Shown: positions 40,911 through 48,386, counted from the first letter of the stretch. The stretch: 50,304 bases of DNA from Bacillota bacterium (GCA_023424785.1 JAFADP010000095.1:1-50304); one strand, 5' to 3'. Numbers and translations are program-made. Notes: generated from the letters alone by a model not told the origin.

Positions 40911-40940
40911 GAATAATTTATATCAGATGGAATATACATA
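40911..40940 (+). promoter_or_regulatory. Candidate sigma-E promoter of spoIVA
   Basis: GAATAATT (40911-40918), 14-bp spacer, TATACATA (40933-40940), close to the B. subtilis sigma-E consensus as I recall it (GHATAnnT, about 14 bp, CATACAnT). The spoIVA start is 33 bases downstream. SpoIVA is a classical sigma-E target, which supports the reading. Confidence 0.55.
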
Positions 40941-40972
40941 TACTGTTAAGAATAAATTTAGGAGGTTATAAC

Positions 40973-42451
40973 TTGGAGAGCTTCAATATATACAAGGACA
41001 TAGCTGAAAGAACTCAAGGGGATATATATGTAGGTGTAGTTGGTCCTGTAAGAACAGGAAAATCAACATTTATAAAAAGGTTTATGGATTTAATGGTTAT
41101 ACCAAAGATTGAAAATACTTATAAGAAAGAAAGAGCTAAGGATGAATTGCCTCAAAGCGGATCAGGAAAAAGTATTCATACAACCGAACCTAAATTTGTA
41201 CCAAATGAAGCAATAGAAATAGAACTTAATGATGAATTGAAATTTAAAGTTAGAATGGTAGACTGTGTAGGATACATCGTTAAAGGGGCTATAGGTTATA
41301 TAGAAGGAGAAAATGCAAAAATGGTTCATACTCCTTGGTATGATTATGAAATCCCTTTTGAAGATGCAGCAGAAATAGGAACAAGAAAAGTAATACAAGA
41401 TCACTCAACCATAGGTCTTGTAATAACTACAGATGGAAGCATTACAGGTATACCAAGAGATGATTATTTAGAAGCAGAAGAAAGAGTTATAAATGAACTT
41501 AAAAGCATAAACAAACCTTTTATAATAATACTTAATAGTTCTAAACCAAGTGCACCAGAAACAAAAACATTAAGAAAAGAGATGGAAGAAAAGTATAAGG
41601 TTACAGTTCGAATAATGGACGTATATAATATGAATGAAGATAATATAGAAGACATATTTAAGGATGTACTTAGTGAATTCCCAGTAAAAGAAATTAATAT
41701 AGATATTCCACAATGGGTAGAAAAATTGGAATGCTCACATTGGCTAAAGAAAGAGTTTTTTAACATAATCAAGGAGATGAGTTTAGATATATCTAAGGTA
41801 AAAGATATAAAGTGTTGCCTTGATAAAATAGAAAAATATGAGTACTTAGGCACATCTACTCTTATGGAAATAGATTTAGGAGTAGGAATAGGAAGAATAT
41901 TATTAAAACCTGAAGATGGAGTATTTTATAAGGTATTAAGTGAAATATGTGATCTTAATGTATCATGTGAAAGTGAGTTATTAAGTTTAATAAAGGAATT
42001 AAACTTTGCAAAGAAAGAATATGACAAAATAAAAGATGCATTAAATGATGTTAGAGAAACTGGATATGGATTAGTAGCACCTCAACTTAGTGAAATGCAA
42101 TTTGAGGAGCCAGAAATAGTTAAGCAGGGTAATAAGTTTGGAGTTAAACTTAAAGCAAGTGCACCATCTCTTCATTTTATAAAGGCAGATATAAAAACAG
42201 AAATAAGTCCTATTATGGGTTCAGAAAAAGAATCAGAGGAGTTAGTTAAAGCTTTATTAGAACAATTTGAAACTGACCCAACAAGTGTATGGCAAAGTAA
42301 TATGTTTGGAAAATCTCTAGAGGTATTAGTTAAAGAGGGCTTACAAAATAAATTATATAAGATGCCAGAAGACGTGCAAGTAAAGATACAAAAAACTCTT
42401 CAAAAAATAATTAATGAAGGAAACGGTGGTCTTATTTGTATAATTCTTTAA
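40973..42451 (+). CDS. spoIVA: Stage IV sporulation protein A (spore coat morphogenetic ATPase)
   Basis: SpoIVA polymerises, using ATP, on the outer forespore membrane and is the base layer of the spore coat. P-loop GPVRTGKST at residues 24-32, then the highly conserved TTEPKFVPN, VRMVDCVGY, AAEIGTRKVIQDHSTIGLVITTDG blocks, and the C-terminal KLKASAPSLHFIKADI...IINEGNGGLICIIL. TTG 40973, 7 bases after AGGAGG, gives MESFNIYKDIAERTQGDIY and exactly 492 aa, the B. subtilis length. A TKMD-like G4 motif is absent, as expected for this ATPase. Confidence 0.97.
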   Translation: MESFNIYKDIAERTQGDIYVGVVGPVRTGKSTFIKRFMDLMVIPKIENTYKKERAKDELPQSGSGKSIHTTEPKFVPNEAIEIELNDELKFKVRMVDCVGYIVKGAIGYIEGENAKMVHTPWYDYEIPFEDAAEIGTRKVIQDHSTIGLVITTDGSITGIPRDDYLEAEERVINELKSINKPFIIILNSSKPSAPETKTLRKEMEEKYKVTVRIMDVYNMNEDNIEDIFKDVLSEFPVKEINIDIPQWVEKLECSHWLKKEFFNIIKEMSLDISKVKDIKCCLDKIEKYEYLGTSTLMEIDLGVGIGRILLKPEDGVFYKVLSEICDLNVSCESELLSLIKELNFAKKEYDKIKDALNDVRETGYGLVAPQLSEMQFEEPEIVKQGNKFGVKLKASAPSLHFIKADIKTEISPIMGSEKESEELVKALLEQFETDPTSVWQSNMFGKSLEVLVKEGLQNKLYKMPEDVQVKIQKTLQKIINEGNGGLICIIL

Positions 42452-42480
42452 ATTTAAAAATATAGTTACACAGTTTTATT

Positions 42481-42518
42481 AAGAGAGATTAAGTTAGTAA
42501 CTTAGTCTCTTTATTTCG
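42481..42518 (+). terminator. Probable terminator after spoIVA
   Basis: AAGAGAGATTAAG (42481-42493) pairs with CTTAGTCTCTT (42501-42511), with a two-base bulge and a 7-base loop, followed by TATTTCG. The tail is weak, so read-through into the element downstream is possible. Confidence 0.65.
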
Positions 42519-42550
42519 CAAAAGTTTTAATAGTAATGAAGATGAATTTT

Positions 42551-42680
42551 ATCTGATGTCTAGCCGTTGCAACACTCCCTTGTTCTATATAACAGGGAGC
42601 TAACAACGGACATGACCCTAGATTAACTCAGCTAAATTCAGTAGGAGATAAAAACTCCTACTGAATAAGTTTCGTTTTAT
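42551..42680 (+). ncRNA. Candidate structured non-coding RNA between spoIVA and the gmk paralogue
   Basis: Unlike the very AT-rich spacers around it, 42555-42666 is about 41% G+C and folds in layers. CTCCCTTGTT (42575-42584) pairs with AACAGGGAG (42591-42599, one bulged U). Outside this, CCGTTG (42564-42569) pairs with CAACGG (42604-42609). Outside that, ATGT (42556-42559) pairs with ACAT (42610-42613). The CUAG left bulged at 42560-42563 could pair with CUAG at 42618-42621. A 12-bp hairpin (42636-42647 with 42655-42666) followed by T-rich GTTTCGTTTTAT closes it like a terminator. No long ORF is present and I recognise no known RNA class. The strand is inferred from the terminator-like end and the neighbouring genes. 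Confidence 0.5.
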
Positions 42681-42708
42681 AAAATGATAAGACATTAATA
42701 TTATTATA

Positions 42709-42737
42709 TTGAAATATTAGGAAAATAAAACTATAAT
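42709..42737 (+). promoter_or_regulatory. Sigma-A promoter of the gmk paralogue
   Basis: TTGAAA (42709-42714), 17-bp spacer, TATAAT (42732-42737). It lies downstream of the structured element, so the kinase-like gene is transcribed independently of it, with a leader of about 40 nt. Confidence 0.78.
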
Positions 42738-42782
42738 ATAAAAAAATATATTAAAAGATAGAGTGGGATGGGGGTTATATTT

Positions 42783-43382
42783 ATGAAAAAAAGAGGTATA
42801 CTATTAATAATATCAGGACCAACAGGTGCTAAAAAAGATGAAGTTATAAAGAGACTTTTAGAAAAAAGTAATGATGTAGTTCTTTCTAAATCTGTAACTA
42901 CTAGAAATGTAAAAGATGATGAAAGAGATGATTATGAGTACATAGATAAGAAGGAATTTTTAAAAAGAGTTGATAAAGGAATATTCCTTGAATGGGCAGA
43001 AATATATGAAAATTATTATGGAACTCCAAAACACAGAGTGGAAAGACTACTTAATGAAGGGAATAATGTTATTTTAAAATTAGATATTAAGGGAGCACTT
43101 CAAGTTAAAGAAAAAGTTCAGGACACAGTTCTTATATTTATTTTTCCATCATCACTTGAAGAACTTAAAAAAGATATAATTAATAGTGATAAAAAAGAAA
43201 CTCCTGATATGTTAATTAGGAAGTTTAATTCTGCATATTCAGAAATAAGTTCAATATCTAAATATAATTATGGAATAATTAATAATAATATTGAAGAATC
43301 TGTGAAGAAAATACAAACTATTATTAATGCTGAAAAATGTAGAGTTGAAAGAGTTAAAGATGAACTATCTTATATTCTATAG
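42783..43382 (+). CDS. Guanylate kinase paralogue with degenerate P-loop (probable pseudoenzyme)
   Basis: A 199-aa protein clearly related to the true Gmk at 46287: shared GILxxISGP, TTR, FLEWAE, YGTP and ISKYNY blocks. Where Gmk has GPSGAGKGT, this protein has GPTGAKKDE: the Lys remains but the Gly before it and the Gly-Thr after it are gone. The lid arginines (KRRIIKRG) are replaced by KKDIINSD, R41 of the GMP site is Lys, and two residues are missing before the Tyr50 region. The acceptor-site residues R38, E69, Y78 and D100 (yeast numbering) appear kept. It probably binds a guanine nucleotide but is unlikely to phosphorylate it. ATG 42783 lies 8 bases after GGGGG. Own promoter; intact frame. 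Confidence 0.82.
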   Translation: MKKRGILLIISGPTGAKKDEVIKRLLEKSNDVVLSKSVTTRNVKDDERDDYEYIDKKEFLKRVDKGIFLEWAEIYENYYGTPKHRVERLLNEGNNVILKLDIKGALQVKEKVQDTVLIFIFPSSLEELKKDIINSDKKETPDMLIRKFNSAYSEISSISKYNYGIINNNIEESVKKIQTIINAEKCRVERVKDELSYIL

Positions 43383-43408
43383 AAGTTTTATATTTATAGT
43401 TAATGTAA

Positions 43409-43437
43409 TTGACAATAAATAAATGCATATATATAAT
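43409..43437 (+). promoter_or_regulatory. Consensus sigma-A promoter of the purine permease
   Basis: TTGACA (43409-43414), 17-bp spacer, TATAAT (43432-43437): a perfect match, starting transcription about 43444 just before the riboswitch. Confidence 0.92.
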
Positions 43438-43451
43438 TTAGGAGTAAAGCA

Positions 43452-43597
43452 TTTAACTCATATAATGGTGATAATACGGTTCACTAGTTTCTACCAGATA
43501 CCTTAAATATCTGACTATGAGAATAGAAAGTTTAAAAACTTCTTAGGAAGATAGAGTTATGCTTTTTTGTATAACTCTATCTTCTTTATTATTTTTT
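43452..43597 (+). promoter_or_regulatory. Guanine-class purine riboswitch with terminator
   Basis: The aptamer (about 43452-43524) carries the purine-riboswitch core: ACTCATATAATGG, a P2 helix, AGTTTCTACC, a P3 helix (AGATAccttaaaTATCT) and GACTATGAG closing P1. The base in GACTAT equivalent to position 74 is C, which pairs with guanine (adenine switches have U). Downstream, a 14-bp perfect stem (43547-43560 with 43571-43584) plus T-rich tail is the terminator. Guanine binding should shut off the permease gene. Confidence 0.95.
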
Positions 43598-43610
43598 AGG
43601 AGGAAAAAAG

Positions 43611-44981
43611 ATGCAACAAAAAAATAAAAAAGGAAGATTTTTAGAAATCTTATCAAATGAGAAGGTTGACTACAAAAGAGAATTTTTAGCAGGGTTAACA
43701 ACTTTCTTAACAATGGCTTATATAGTTGCAGTAAACCCTAATATTCTAAGTGAAACTGGAATGGATAGAGGTGCATTAGTTACAGCAACATGTTTAGCCG
43801 CAGGACTTAGTACTATACTTATGGGGGTTTTCGCAAACTTACCATTTGCATTAGCATCAGGGATGGGATTAAATGCATTTTTTGCTTATTCAGTAGTACT
43901 TGGTAAACAGATATCTTGGGAAATAGCTTTATCAGCTGTTTTCGTTGAAGGTATTGTATTTATTCTTTTATCTTTATTTAAGGTTAGGGAAGCAGTAGTA
44001 AGTGCTATACCAAAGAATATGAAATTTGCAGTTACAGCAGGAATTGGATTATTTATTGCTTTTATAGGCTTTATTGGAGCTAATATAGTAGTTGCTGATG
44101 AAAGTACTACAGTAGCTATGGGGAACTTTAGAGTACCAACAGTAGTTATTGCATTAATAGGGCTTTTAGTAATAGTTATTTGTGAAAAGAAGAATTTTAG
44201 AGGCTCTATACTTTGGGGTATTGTAGTATCTACACTGCTAGCATGGGGATATGCATTAATAAACCCACAAAATGCAGCAGACCTTGGAATATACCTACCA
44301 GATGGTATTTTTAAATTTGAAAGTATATCACCAATAGCAGGTAAAATAGATTTTAAATATATGTTCAATAAAGATACAGTATGGACATTTATAACAATAG
44401 TATTTACATTCTTATTTGTTGATTTCTTTGATACAATAGGAACTTTAGTTGGAGTTGCTTCAAAAGCAGGAATGCTTGATGAAGATGGCAATTTACCAAA
44501 TGCAGGAAAAGCTTTGATGGTAGATGCTATAGGAACTACAGCAGGTGCATGTATGGGTGTTTCAACTGTAACAACTTATGTTGAAAGCTCAACAGGTGTT
44601 GCAGCAGGAGGAAGAACTGGATGGACAGCTATATTTGCGGGAATATTATTCTTATTAGCTATGTTCTTCTCACCAATATTTGTAGCAATACCATCATGTG
44701 CAACAGCACCAGCACTTATATATGTTGGATTCTTAATGCTTGGAGCTGTTAAAAATATAGATTTTGATGATTTAACAGAAGGTGTTCCAGCATTTTTAAC
44801 AATAGCTTTAATGCCACTTACTTATAGTATAGGTGATGGTTTAACAGTTGGAGTTTTAGCTTATGTAATTATAAACCTACTTGGTAATTTATTCTCAAGA
44901 AAAGAAAAGAAGAAAGTATCATGGGTTATGATAATATTAGCAATTATCTTTATACTTAAGTTATTTGTTTTTGAACTATAA
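43611..44981 (+). CDS. Guanine/hypoxanthine permease (NCS2 AzgA/PbuG-like)
   Basis: A 456-aa polytopic transporter importing purine bases by proton symport. DYKREFLAGLTTFLTMAYIVAVNPNIL, ALASGMGLNAFFAY, FLFVDFFDTIGTLVGVASKAGMLDEDGNLPNAGKALMVDAIGTTAGACMGVSTVTTYVESSTGVAAGGRTG are AzgA-group hallmarks, and about 12-14 TM segments are visible. The guanine riboswitch immediately upstream independently supports guanine and hypoxanthine as substrates. SD AGGAGG, ATG 43611. Terminator follows. Confidence 0.95.
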   Translation: MQQKNKKGRFLEILSNEKVDYKREFLAGLTTFLTMAYIVAVNPNILSETGMDRGALVTATCLAAGLSTILMGVFANLPFALASGMGLNAFFAYSVVLGKQISWEIALSAVFVEGIVFILLSLFKVREAVVSAIPKNMKFAVTAGIGLFIAFIGFIGANIVVADESTTVAMGNFRVPTVVIALIGLLVIVICEKKNFRGSILWGIVVSTLLAWGYALINPQNAADLGIYLPDGIFKFESISPIAGKIDFKYMFNKDTVWTFITIVFTFLFVDFFDTIGTLVGVASKAGMLDEDGNLPNAGKALMVDAIGTTAGACMGVSTVTTYVESSTGVAAGGRTGWTAIFAGILFLLAMFFSPIFVAIPSCATAPALIYVGFLMLGAVKNIDFDDLTEGVPAFLTIALMPLTYSIGDGLTVGVLAYVIINLLGNLFSRKEKKKVSWVMIILAIIFILKLFVFEL

Positions 44982-44988
44982 AAATTTT

Positions 44989-45019
44989 ACTCTCTCCATA
45001 ATTTGGGGAGAGTTTTTTT
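44989..45019 (+). terminator. Intrinsic terminator after the purine permease
   Basis: ACTCTCTCC (44989-44997) pairs with GGGGAGAGT (45005-45013, one G-U) with a seven-base loop and a T7 tail. Confidence 0.9.
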
Positions 45020-45028
45020 ATTTCTAAT

Positions 45029-45049
45029 ATGTTAACAAAATGTTAACAT
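45029..45049 (+). promoter_or_regulatory. Palindromic operator candidate upstream of yicC
   Basis: Perfect inverted repeat: ATGTTAACA (45029-45037), AAA, TGTTAACAT (45041-45049). It ends 4 bases before the -35 of the yicC operon promoter, a position suited to an activator or a repressor. The cognate factor is unknown. Confidence 0.6.
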
Positions 45050-45053
45050 ATTA

Positions 45054-45082
45054 TTGACCTTAATATAAAAATAAATTATTAT
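45054..45082 (+). promoter_or_regulatory. Sigma-A promoter of the yicC-remA-gmk-rpoZ-coaBC-priA unit
   Basis: TTGACC (45054-45059), 17-bp spacer, TATTAT (45077-45082). Expected start about 45089, 26 bases before yicC. Confidence 0.75.
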
Positions 45083-45114
45083 TGTTTTGACGAACAATAG
45101 AGGATGTGATAAAG

Positions 45115-45996
45115 ATGGTTAAGAGCATGACTAGTTTCGGAAGATCTCAAGGTGAGGAAGGTAACTCTTATTTATTTTCTATAGAAATGAAAAGTGTTAA
45201 TAATAGATATTTAGATTTAAATATTAGACTACCTAAGTTTATGATAGCTTTAGAAGAAGAGATTAGAAAGATAATAAGCTCTAAATTAATTAGGGGTAAA
45301 GTAGATGTATTTATTAACTATAAGAGTTATGACAAAATAAATTCATTGCCTAAACTTAACTTAGAATTAGCAAAAGAATATTATGAATGTCTTAAAAAAT
45401 TATCAGAACAATTTAATATTGAAAATGATGTTACAGTAACAAAATTATCTCGTTTTCCAGAAGTTTTAACATTAGAACCTGAAGAAGAAAACTTAGATGA
45501 TATATTAAGTGAAGTTAAACCTTTATTAGAAGAAGCACTAGATAAAATGGTTGAAATGAGAGTGCGTGAAGGTGAAAAGCTTAAGGAAGACATTATATTT
45601 AAGTTAAATGTAATTGAAGAAAAGGTAAGTTTAGTTGAAAAACTAGCAGAAGATGTACCTAAAACTTATAGAAAGAAATTAGAAGATAGATTATCTGAGC
45701 TTACTAAGGGTATAGAAGTAGATAAAGAGAGAATAGCTCTAGAGGTAGCTATGTTTGCAGATAAAGCTGCTGTTGATGAAGAGATTACAAGACTATATAG
45801 TCATCTTAGTCAAATGAGAAAAACATTGAATTTAGATGAAGCTATTGGAAGAAAGTTAGATTTTATTGTTCAAGAGATGAATAGAGAAACAAATACCATT
45901 GGTTCAAAGGCCAATGATATAAATATAACTAATATAGTTATAGATATAAAGAACCTAATTGAAAAAATAAGAGAACAGGTTCAAAACATAGAATAA
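45115..45996 (+). CDS. yicC: YicC/YloC family endoribonuclease
   Basis: A 293-aa protein of the YicC-like family; E. coli YicC and B. subtilis YloC have been described as RNases. The N-terminal domain starts VKSMTSFGRSQGEE and includes EMKSVNNRYLDLNIRLP. The C-terminal DUF1732 domain ends GRKLDFIVQEMNRETNTIGSKANDINITNIVIDIKNLIEKIREQVQNIE, the most conserved block. I start at ATG 45115; GTG 45106 three codons earlier lies too close to the GAGG. First gene of a typical Firmicute yicC-remA-gmk-rpoZ-coaBC-priA order. Confidence 0.92.
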   Translation: MVKSMTSFGRSQGEEGNSYLFSIEMKSVNNRYLDLNIRLPKFMIALEEEIRKIISSKLIRGKVDVFINYKSYDKINSLPKLNLELAKEYYECLKKLSEQFNIENDVTVTKLSRFPEVLTLEPEEENLDDILSEVKPLLEEALDKMVEMRVREGEKLKEDIIFKLNVIEEKVSLVEKLAEDVPKTYRKKLEDRLSELTKGIEVDKERIALEVAMFADKAAVDEEITRLYSHLSQMRKTLNLDEAIGRKLDFIVQEMNRETNTIGSKANDINITNIVIDIKNLIEKIREQVQNIE

Positions 45997-46024
45997 AAAT
46001 ATATTTTAGGAGGAGTGAGTGATA

Positions 46025-46294
46025 ATGGGGATAAAACTAATCAATATTGGATTTGGTAATATAGTATCTGCAAATAGACTTGTTGCCATTGTTAGTCCTG
46101 AATCAGCACCAATAAAAAGAATAATACAAGAAGCAAGAGATAGAGGAATGCTTATTGATGCTACTTATGGTAGAAGAACTAGAGCAGTAATAATTACGGA
46201 TTCTGATCATGTAATTTTATCAGCAGTTCAACCAGAAACAGTAGCTCACAGACTATCAACTAAAGAAGAAGTAGAGGATGAAGTTGATGAATAA
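46025..46294 (+). CDS. remA: Extracellular matrix regulator RemA (DUF370)
   Basis: An 89-aa DNA-binding protein; in B. subtilis RemA forms ring-like oligomers and activates biofilm-matrix and osmoprotection operons. The sequence GIKLINIGFGNIVSANRLVAIVSPESAPIKRIIQEARDRGMLIDATYGRRTRAVIITDSDHVILSAVQPETVA is almost superimposable on RemA. I start at ATG 46025 (GTG 46019 is possible, with AGGAGG 5 bases before it). It overlaps gmk by 8 bases. Confidence 0.94.
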   Translation: MGIKLINIGFGNIVSANRLVAIVSPESAPIKRIIQEARDRGMLIDATYGRRTRAVIITDSDHVILSAVQPETVAHRLSTKEEVEDEVDE

Positions 46295-46907
46295 GAAAGG
46301 TATATTAATAGTTATATCTGGTCCATCAGGAGCAGGGAAGGGAACAATTTGTAAGGCACTTCTAGAAAAAGAAGATAACTTATATTTATCTGTTTCTGCA
46401 ACAACTAGAAAGCCTAGAGAAGGTGAAGTTCATGGAGTAAATTATTACTTCTTAGAAAAAGAAGACTTCATGAAGAGAGTAGAAAATGAAGAGTTCCTAG
46501 AATGGGCGGAAGTTCATGGAAATTGTTATGGTACTCCTAAGTTTAATGTAGAAGAATTAATCAATGAAGGTAAAAATGTTATTTTAGAAATTGATGTTCA
46601 AGGTGCATTAAATGTTAAGAAAAATTGTGAAGATGGAGTATTTATTTTCGTTCTTCCTCCAAGTATGGAAGAACTAAAAAGAAGAATAATAAAAAGAGGA
46701 AGCGAAACACCAGAAAGCTTAATAACTAGATTTAAAAATGCATATGAAGAAATTAATTTTATCTCTAAGTACAATTATGCTGTTGTTAATGATGATTTAG
46801 AAGAAGCAGTTAAAAAAGTTCAAAATATAATATTAGCAGAAGGATGTAGAGTAGATAAAATAGATTATAATTTCTTAGATTTTAAGGAGGGTTTAATAAA
46901 TGAATAA
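46287..46907 (+). CDS. gmk: Guanylate kinase
   Basis: Phosphorylates GMP to GDP; 206 aa. Intact P-loop GPSGAGKGT, GMP-binding residues in SVSATTRKPREGEVHGVNYYF, FLEWAE and YGTP, LEIDVQGA, and the arginine-rich lid KRRIIKRGSETPESLITRF. I start at ATG 46287, 9 bases after AGAGG (46273-46277), overlapping the remA stop. ATG 46278 touches that SD and is less likely. This is the functional enzyme; a degenerate paralogue lies at 42783. Overlaps rpoZ by 8 bases. Confidence 0.97.
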   Translation: MNKKGILIVISGPSGAGKGTICKALLEKEDNLYLSVSATTRKPREGEVHGVNYYFLEKEDFMKRVENEEFLEWAEVHGNCYGTPKFNVEELINEGKNVILEIDVQGALNVKKNCEDGVFIFVLPPSMEELKRRIIKRGSETPESLITRFKNAYEEINFISKYNYAVVNDDLEEAVKKVQNIILAEGCRVDKIDYNFLDFKEGLINE

Positions 46908-47133
46908 CAATAATGTAAATACAATGATAAATCCATCAGTAGTAGACCTACTAAAAAGAGTAGAAGATAGATATTCTTTAGTAATTGTAACTTCAAAAAG
47001 AGCGAGACAATTAATAGATGGATCAAAACAATTAGAAAGTGTTGATTCAAAGAAACCATTAACTATAGCTATAAACGAAGTTAATGATGGCTTAGTTACT
47101 TATGAATCTACATTTGAAGGTGACGAAGAATAA
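46900..47133 (+). CDS. rpoZ: RNA polymerase omega subunit
   Basis: A 77-aa subunit that aids RNA polymerase assembly. The MINPSVVDLLKRVEDRYSLVIVTSKRARQLIDG core with the conserved KRARQL motif is present, with a short divergent acidic tail ending FEGDEE. ATG 46900 overlaps the gmk stop, with AGGAGGG 8 bases upstream. Conserved gmk-rpoZ linkage. Confidence 0.95.
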   Translation: MNNNNVNTMINPSVVDLLKRVEDRYSLVIVTSKRARQLIDGSKQLESVDSKKPLTIAINEVNDGLVTYESTFEGDEE

Positions 47134-47134
47134 A

Positions 47135-48325
47135 ATGAATAAAAAACAATGTGTAGTAATTGGGGTTACAGGAGGAATAGCAGTATATAAGGCATTAGAC
47201 GTAATTAGTGCTTTAAGAAAAAAGGATATAGATGTTAGAGTTATAATGACAAAAAGTGCAACGGAATTTGTAAATCCTATAACATTTCAAGCTATGAGCC
47301 AGAATATGGTGACAACTGATATGTTTGAAGAACCAAAAGCATGGGAAATACAACATATAAGTTTAGCAAAAAGAGCAGATGTTTTTTTAGTTGCACCAGC
47401 TACTGCTAATATAATAGGAAAAGTTGCTAATGGTATTGCAGATGATATGTTATCTACTACTATTATGGCTACAAAAGCAAAAGTAGTATTTGCACCAGCT
47501 ATGAATACAAATATGTATACTAATCCTATAGTTCAAGAAAATATAGCAAAACTTAAAAGATTAGGTTATGAGTTTATTGAACCAGCTAGCGGTAGACTTG
47601 CTTGTGGAGATGAAGGGCAAGGGAAGTTAGCACCTGTAGATACTATTGTTGAGGCAACTACAAGTCTTTTATATAACAAAAAGGATTTAATTGGTAAGAA
47701 TGTTATAGTTACTGCAGGACCAACAAGAGCAGATATTGACCCTGTAAGATTTATAAGTAATAGATCAACAGGAAAAATGGGATATGCAATAGCACAAGAG
47801 GCAAGAGATAGAGGGGCTAATGTAACATTAATTTCTGGGCCTACAAATGAAAAAGCTCCTTATGGTATTGAAGTTATTAATGTAACAACTAATTCAGAAA
47901 TGAGAGAAGCTGTTTTATCAATATATAATAATGCAGATATTGTTATAAAGTCAGCAGCTGTAGCTGATTATAAGCCAAAAGAATATAGTACACAAAAGAT
48001 TAAGAAAGGTGAAGGTTCTTTAGAAATTAAACTTATTAGAGATAATGATATCTTAATGGAATTAGGGCTTAATAAAAAAGAACAAGTGCTTGTAGGATTT
48101 GCAGCAGAAAGTCAAAATTTAATTGAAAATGCTAAGAAGAAAATATCAAAAAAGAATTTGGACTATATTGTTGCTAATGATATAACATCTAAGGATACTG
48201 GTTTTGGATCATCAGACAATAGAGTTATTATTATTGATAAAGATGGAAATGAACATTCTTTAGATAAAATGAGTAAAAGAGATGTAGCTAGAAACTTATT
48301 CGATTTTATTATGGAAAAGCGCTAA
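47135..48325 (+). CDS. coaBC: Bifunctional phosphopantothenoylcysteine decarboxylase/synthetase
   Basis: Two steps of coenzyme A synthesis. The N-terminal FMN-binding CoaC half (VVIGVTGGIAVYKALDVISALRK; PATANIIGKVANGIADDMLSTT; APAMNTNMY with the catalytic Asn; SGRLACGDEGQGKL with the catalytic Cys) is followed by the CoaB half from about residue 185 (NVIVTAGPTRADIDPVRFISNRSTGKMGYAIA; DIVIKSAAVADYKP). 396 aa. I start at ATG 47135, immediately after the rpoZ stop; ATG 47102 would lie inside rpoZ without an SD. Confidence 0.97.
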   Translation: MNKKQCVVIGVTGGIAVYKALDVISALRKKDIDVRVIMTKSATEFVNPITFQAMSQNMVTTDMFEEPKAWEIQHISLAKRADVFLVAPATANIIGKVANGIADDMLSTTIMATKAKVVFAPAMNTNMYTNPIVQENIAKLKRLGYEFIEPASGRLACGDEGQGKLAPVDTIVEATTSLLYNKKDLIGKNVIVTAGPTRADIDPVRFISNRSTGKMGYAIAQEARDRGANVTLISGPTNEKAPYGIEVINVTTNSEMREAVLSIYNNADIVIKSAAVADYKPKEYSTQKIKKGEGSLEIKLIRDNDILMELGLNKKEQVLVGFAAESQNLIENAKKKISKKNLDYIVANDITSKDTGFGSSDNRVIIIDKDGNEHSLDKMSKRDVARNLFDFIMEKR

Positions 48326-48341
48326 TATTGCGCTTTTTCTT
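48314..48341 (+). terminator. Short terminator overlapping the end of coaBC
   Basis: GAAAAGCGC (48314-48322) pairs with GCGCTTTTTC (48330-48339) around TAATATT, which contains the coaBC stop codon. Followed by TTATTT. Ribosomes finishing coaBC would cover the stem, so termination may be partial, allowing priA expression. Confidence 0.65.
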
Positions 48342-48386
48342 ATTTACATACGTAATAGTTAATAATTTTAAGGGGTGAAAGGAATT

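Noticed and set aside
42554..42559. Hammerhead ribozyme core (CTGATG) in the structured element
   Set aside because: The motif continues with T rather than A, and no GAAA strand or cleavage-site helix arrangement is present.
42551..42680. IS200/IS605-type end or other mobile-element remnant
   Set aside because: No transposase fragment, target duplication or second copy is visible, and the layered helices are not the simple terminal hairpins of such elements; a genome search could still revive it.
43886..44491. Minus-strand 201-codon open frame
   Set aside because: Complete overlap with the purine permease, whose family motifs are unmistakable; the reverse frame has no recognisable domain or SD.
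45029..45049. Rex (NADH/NAD+ repressor) operator upstream of yicC
   Set aside because: The half-sites TGTTAA/TTAACA look like Rex, but the gap is 7 rather than 4 bases, so the site does not fit the Rex consensus.
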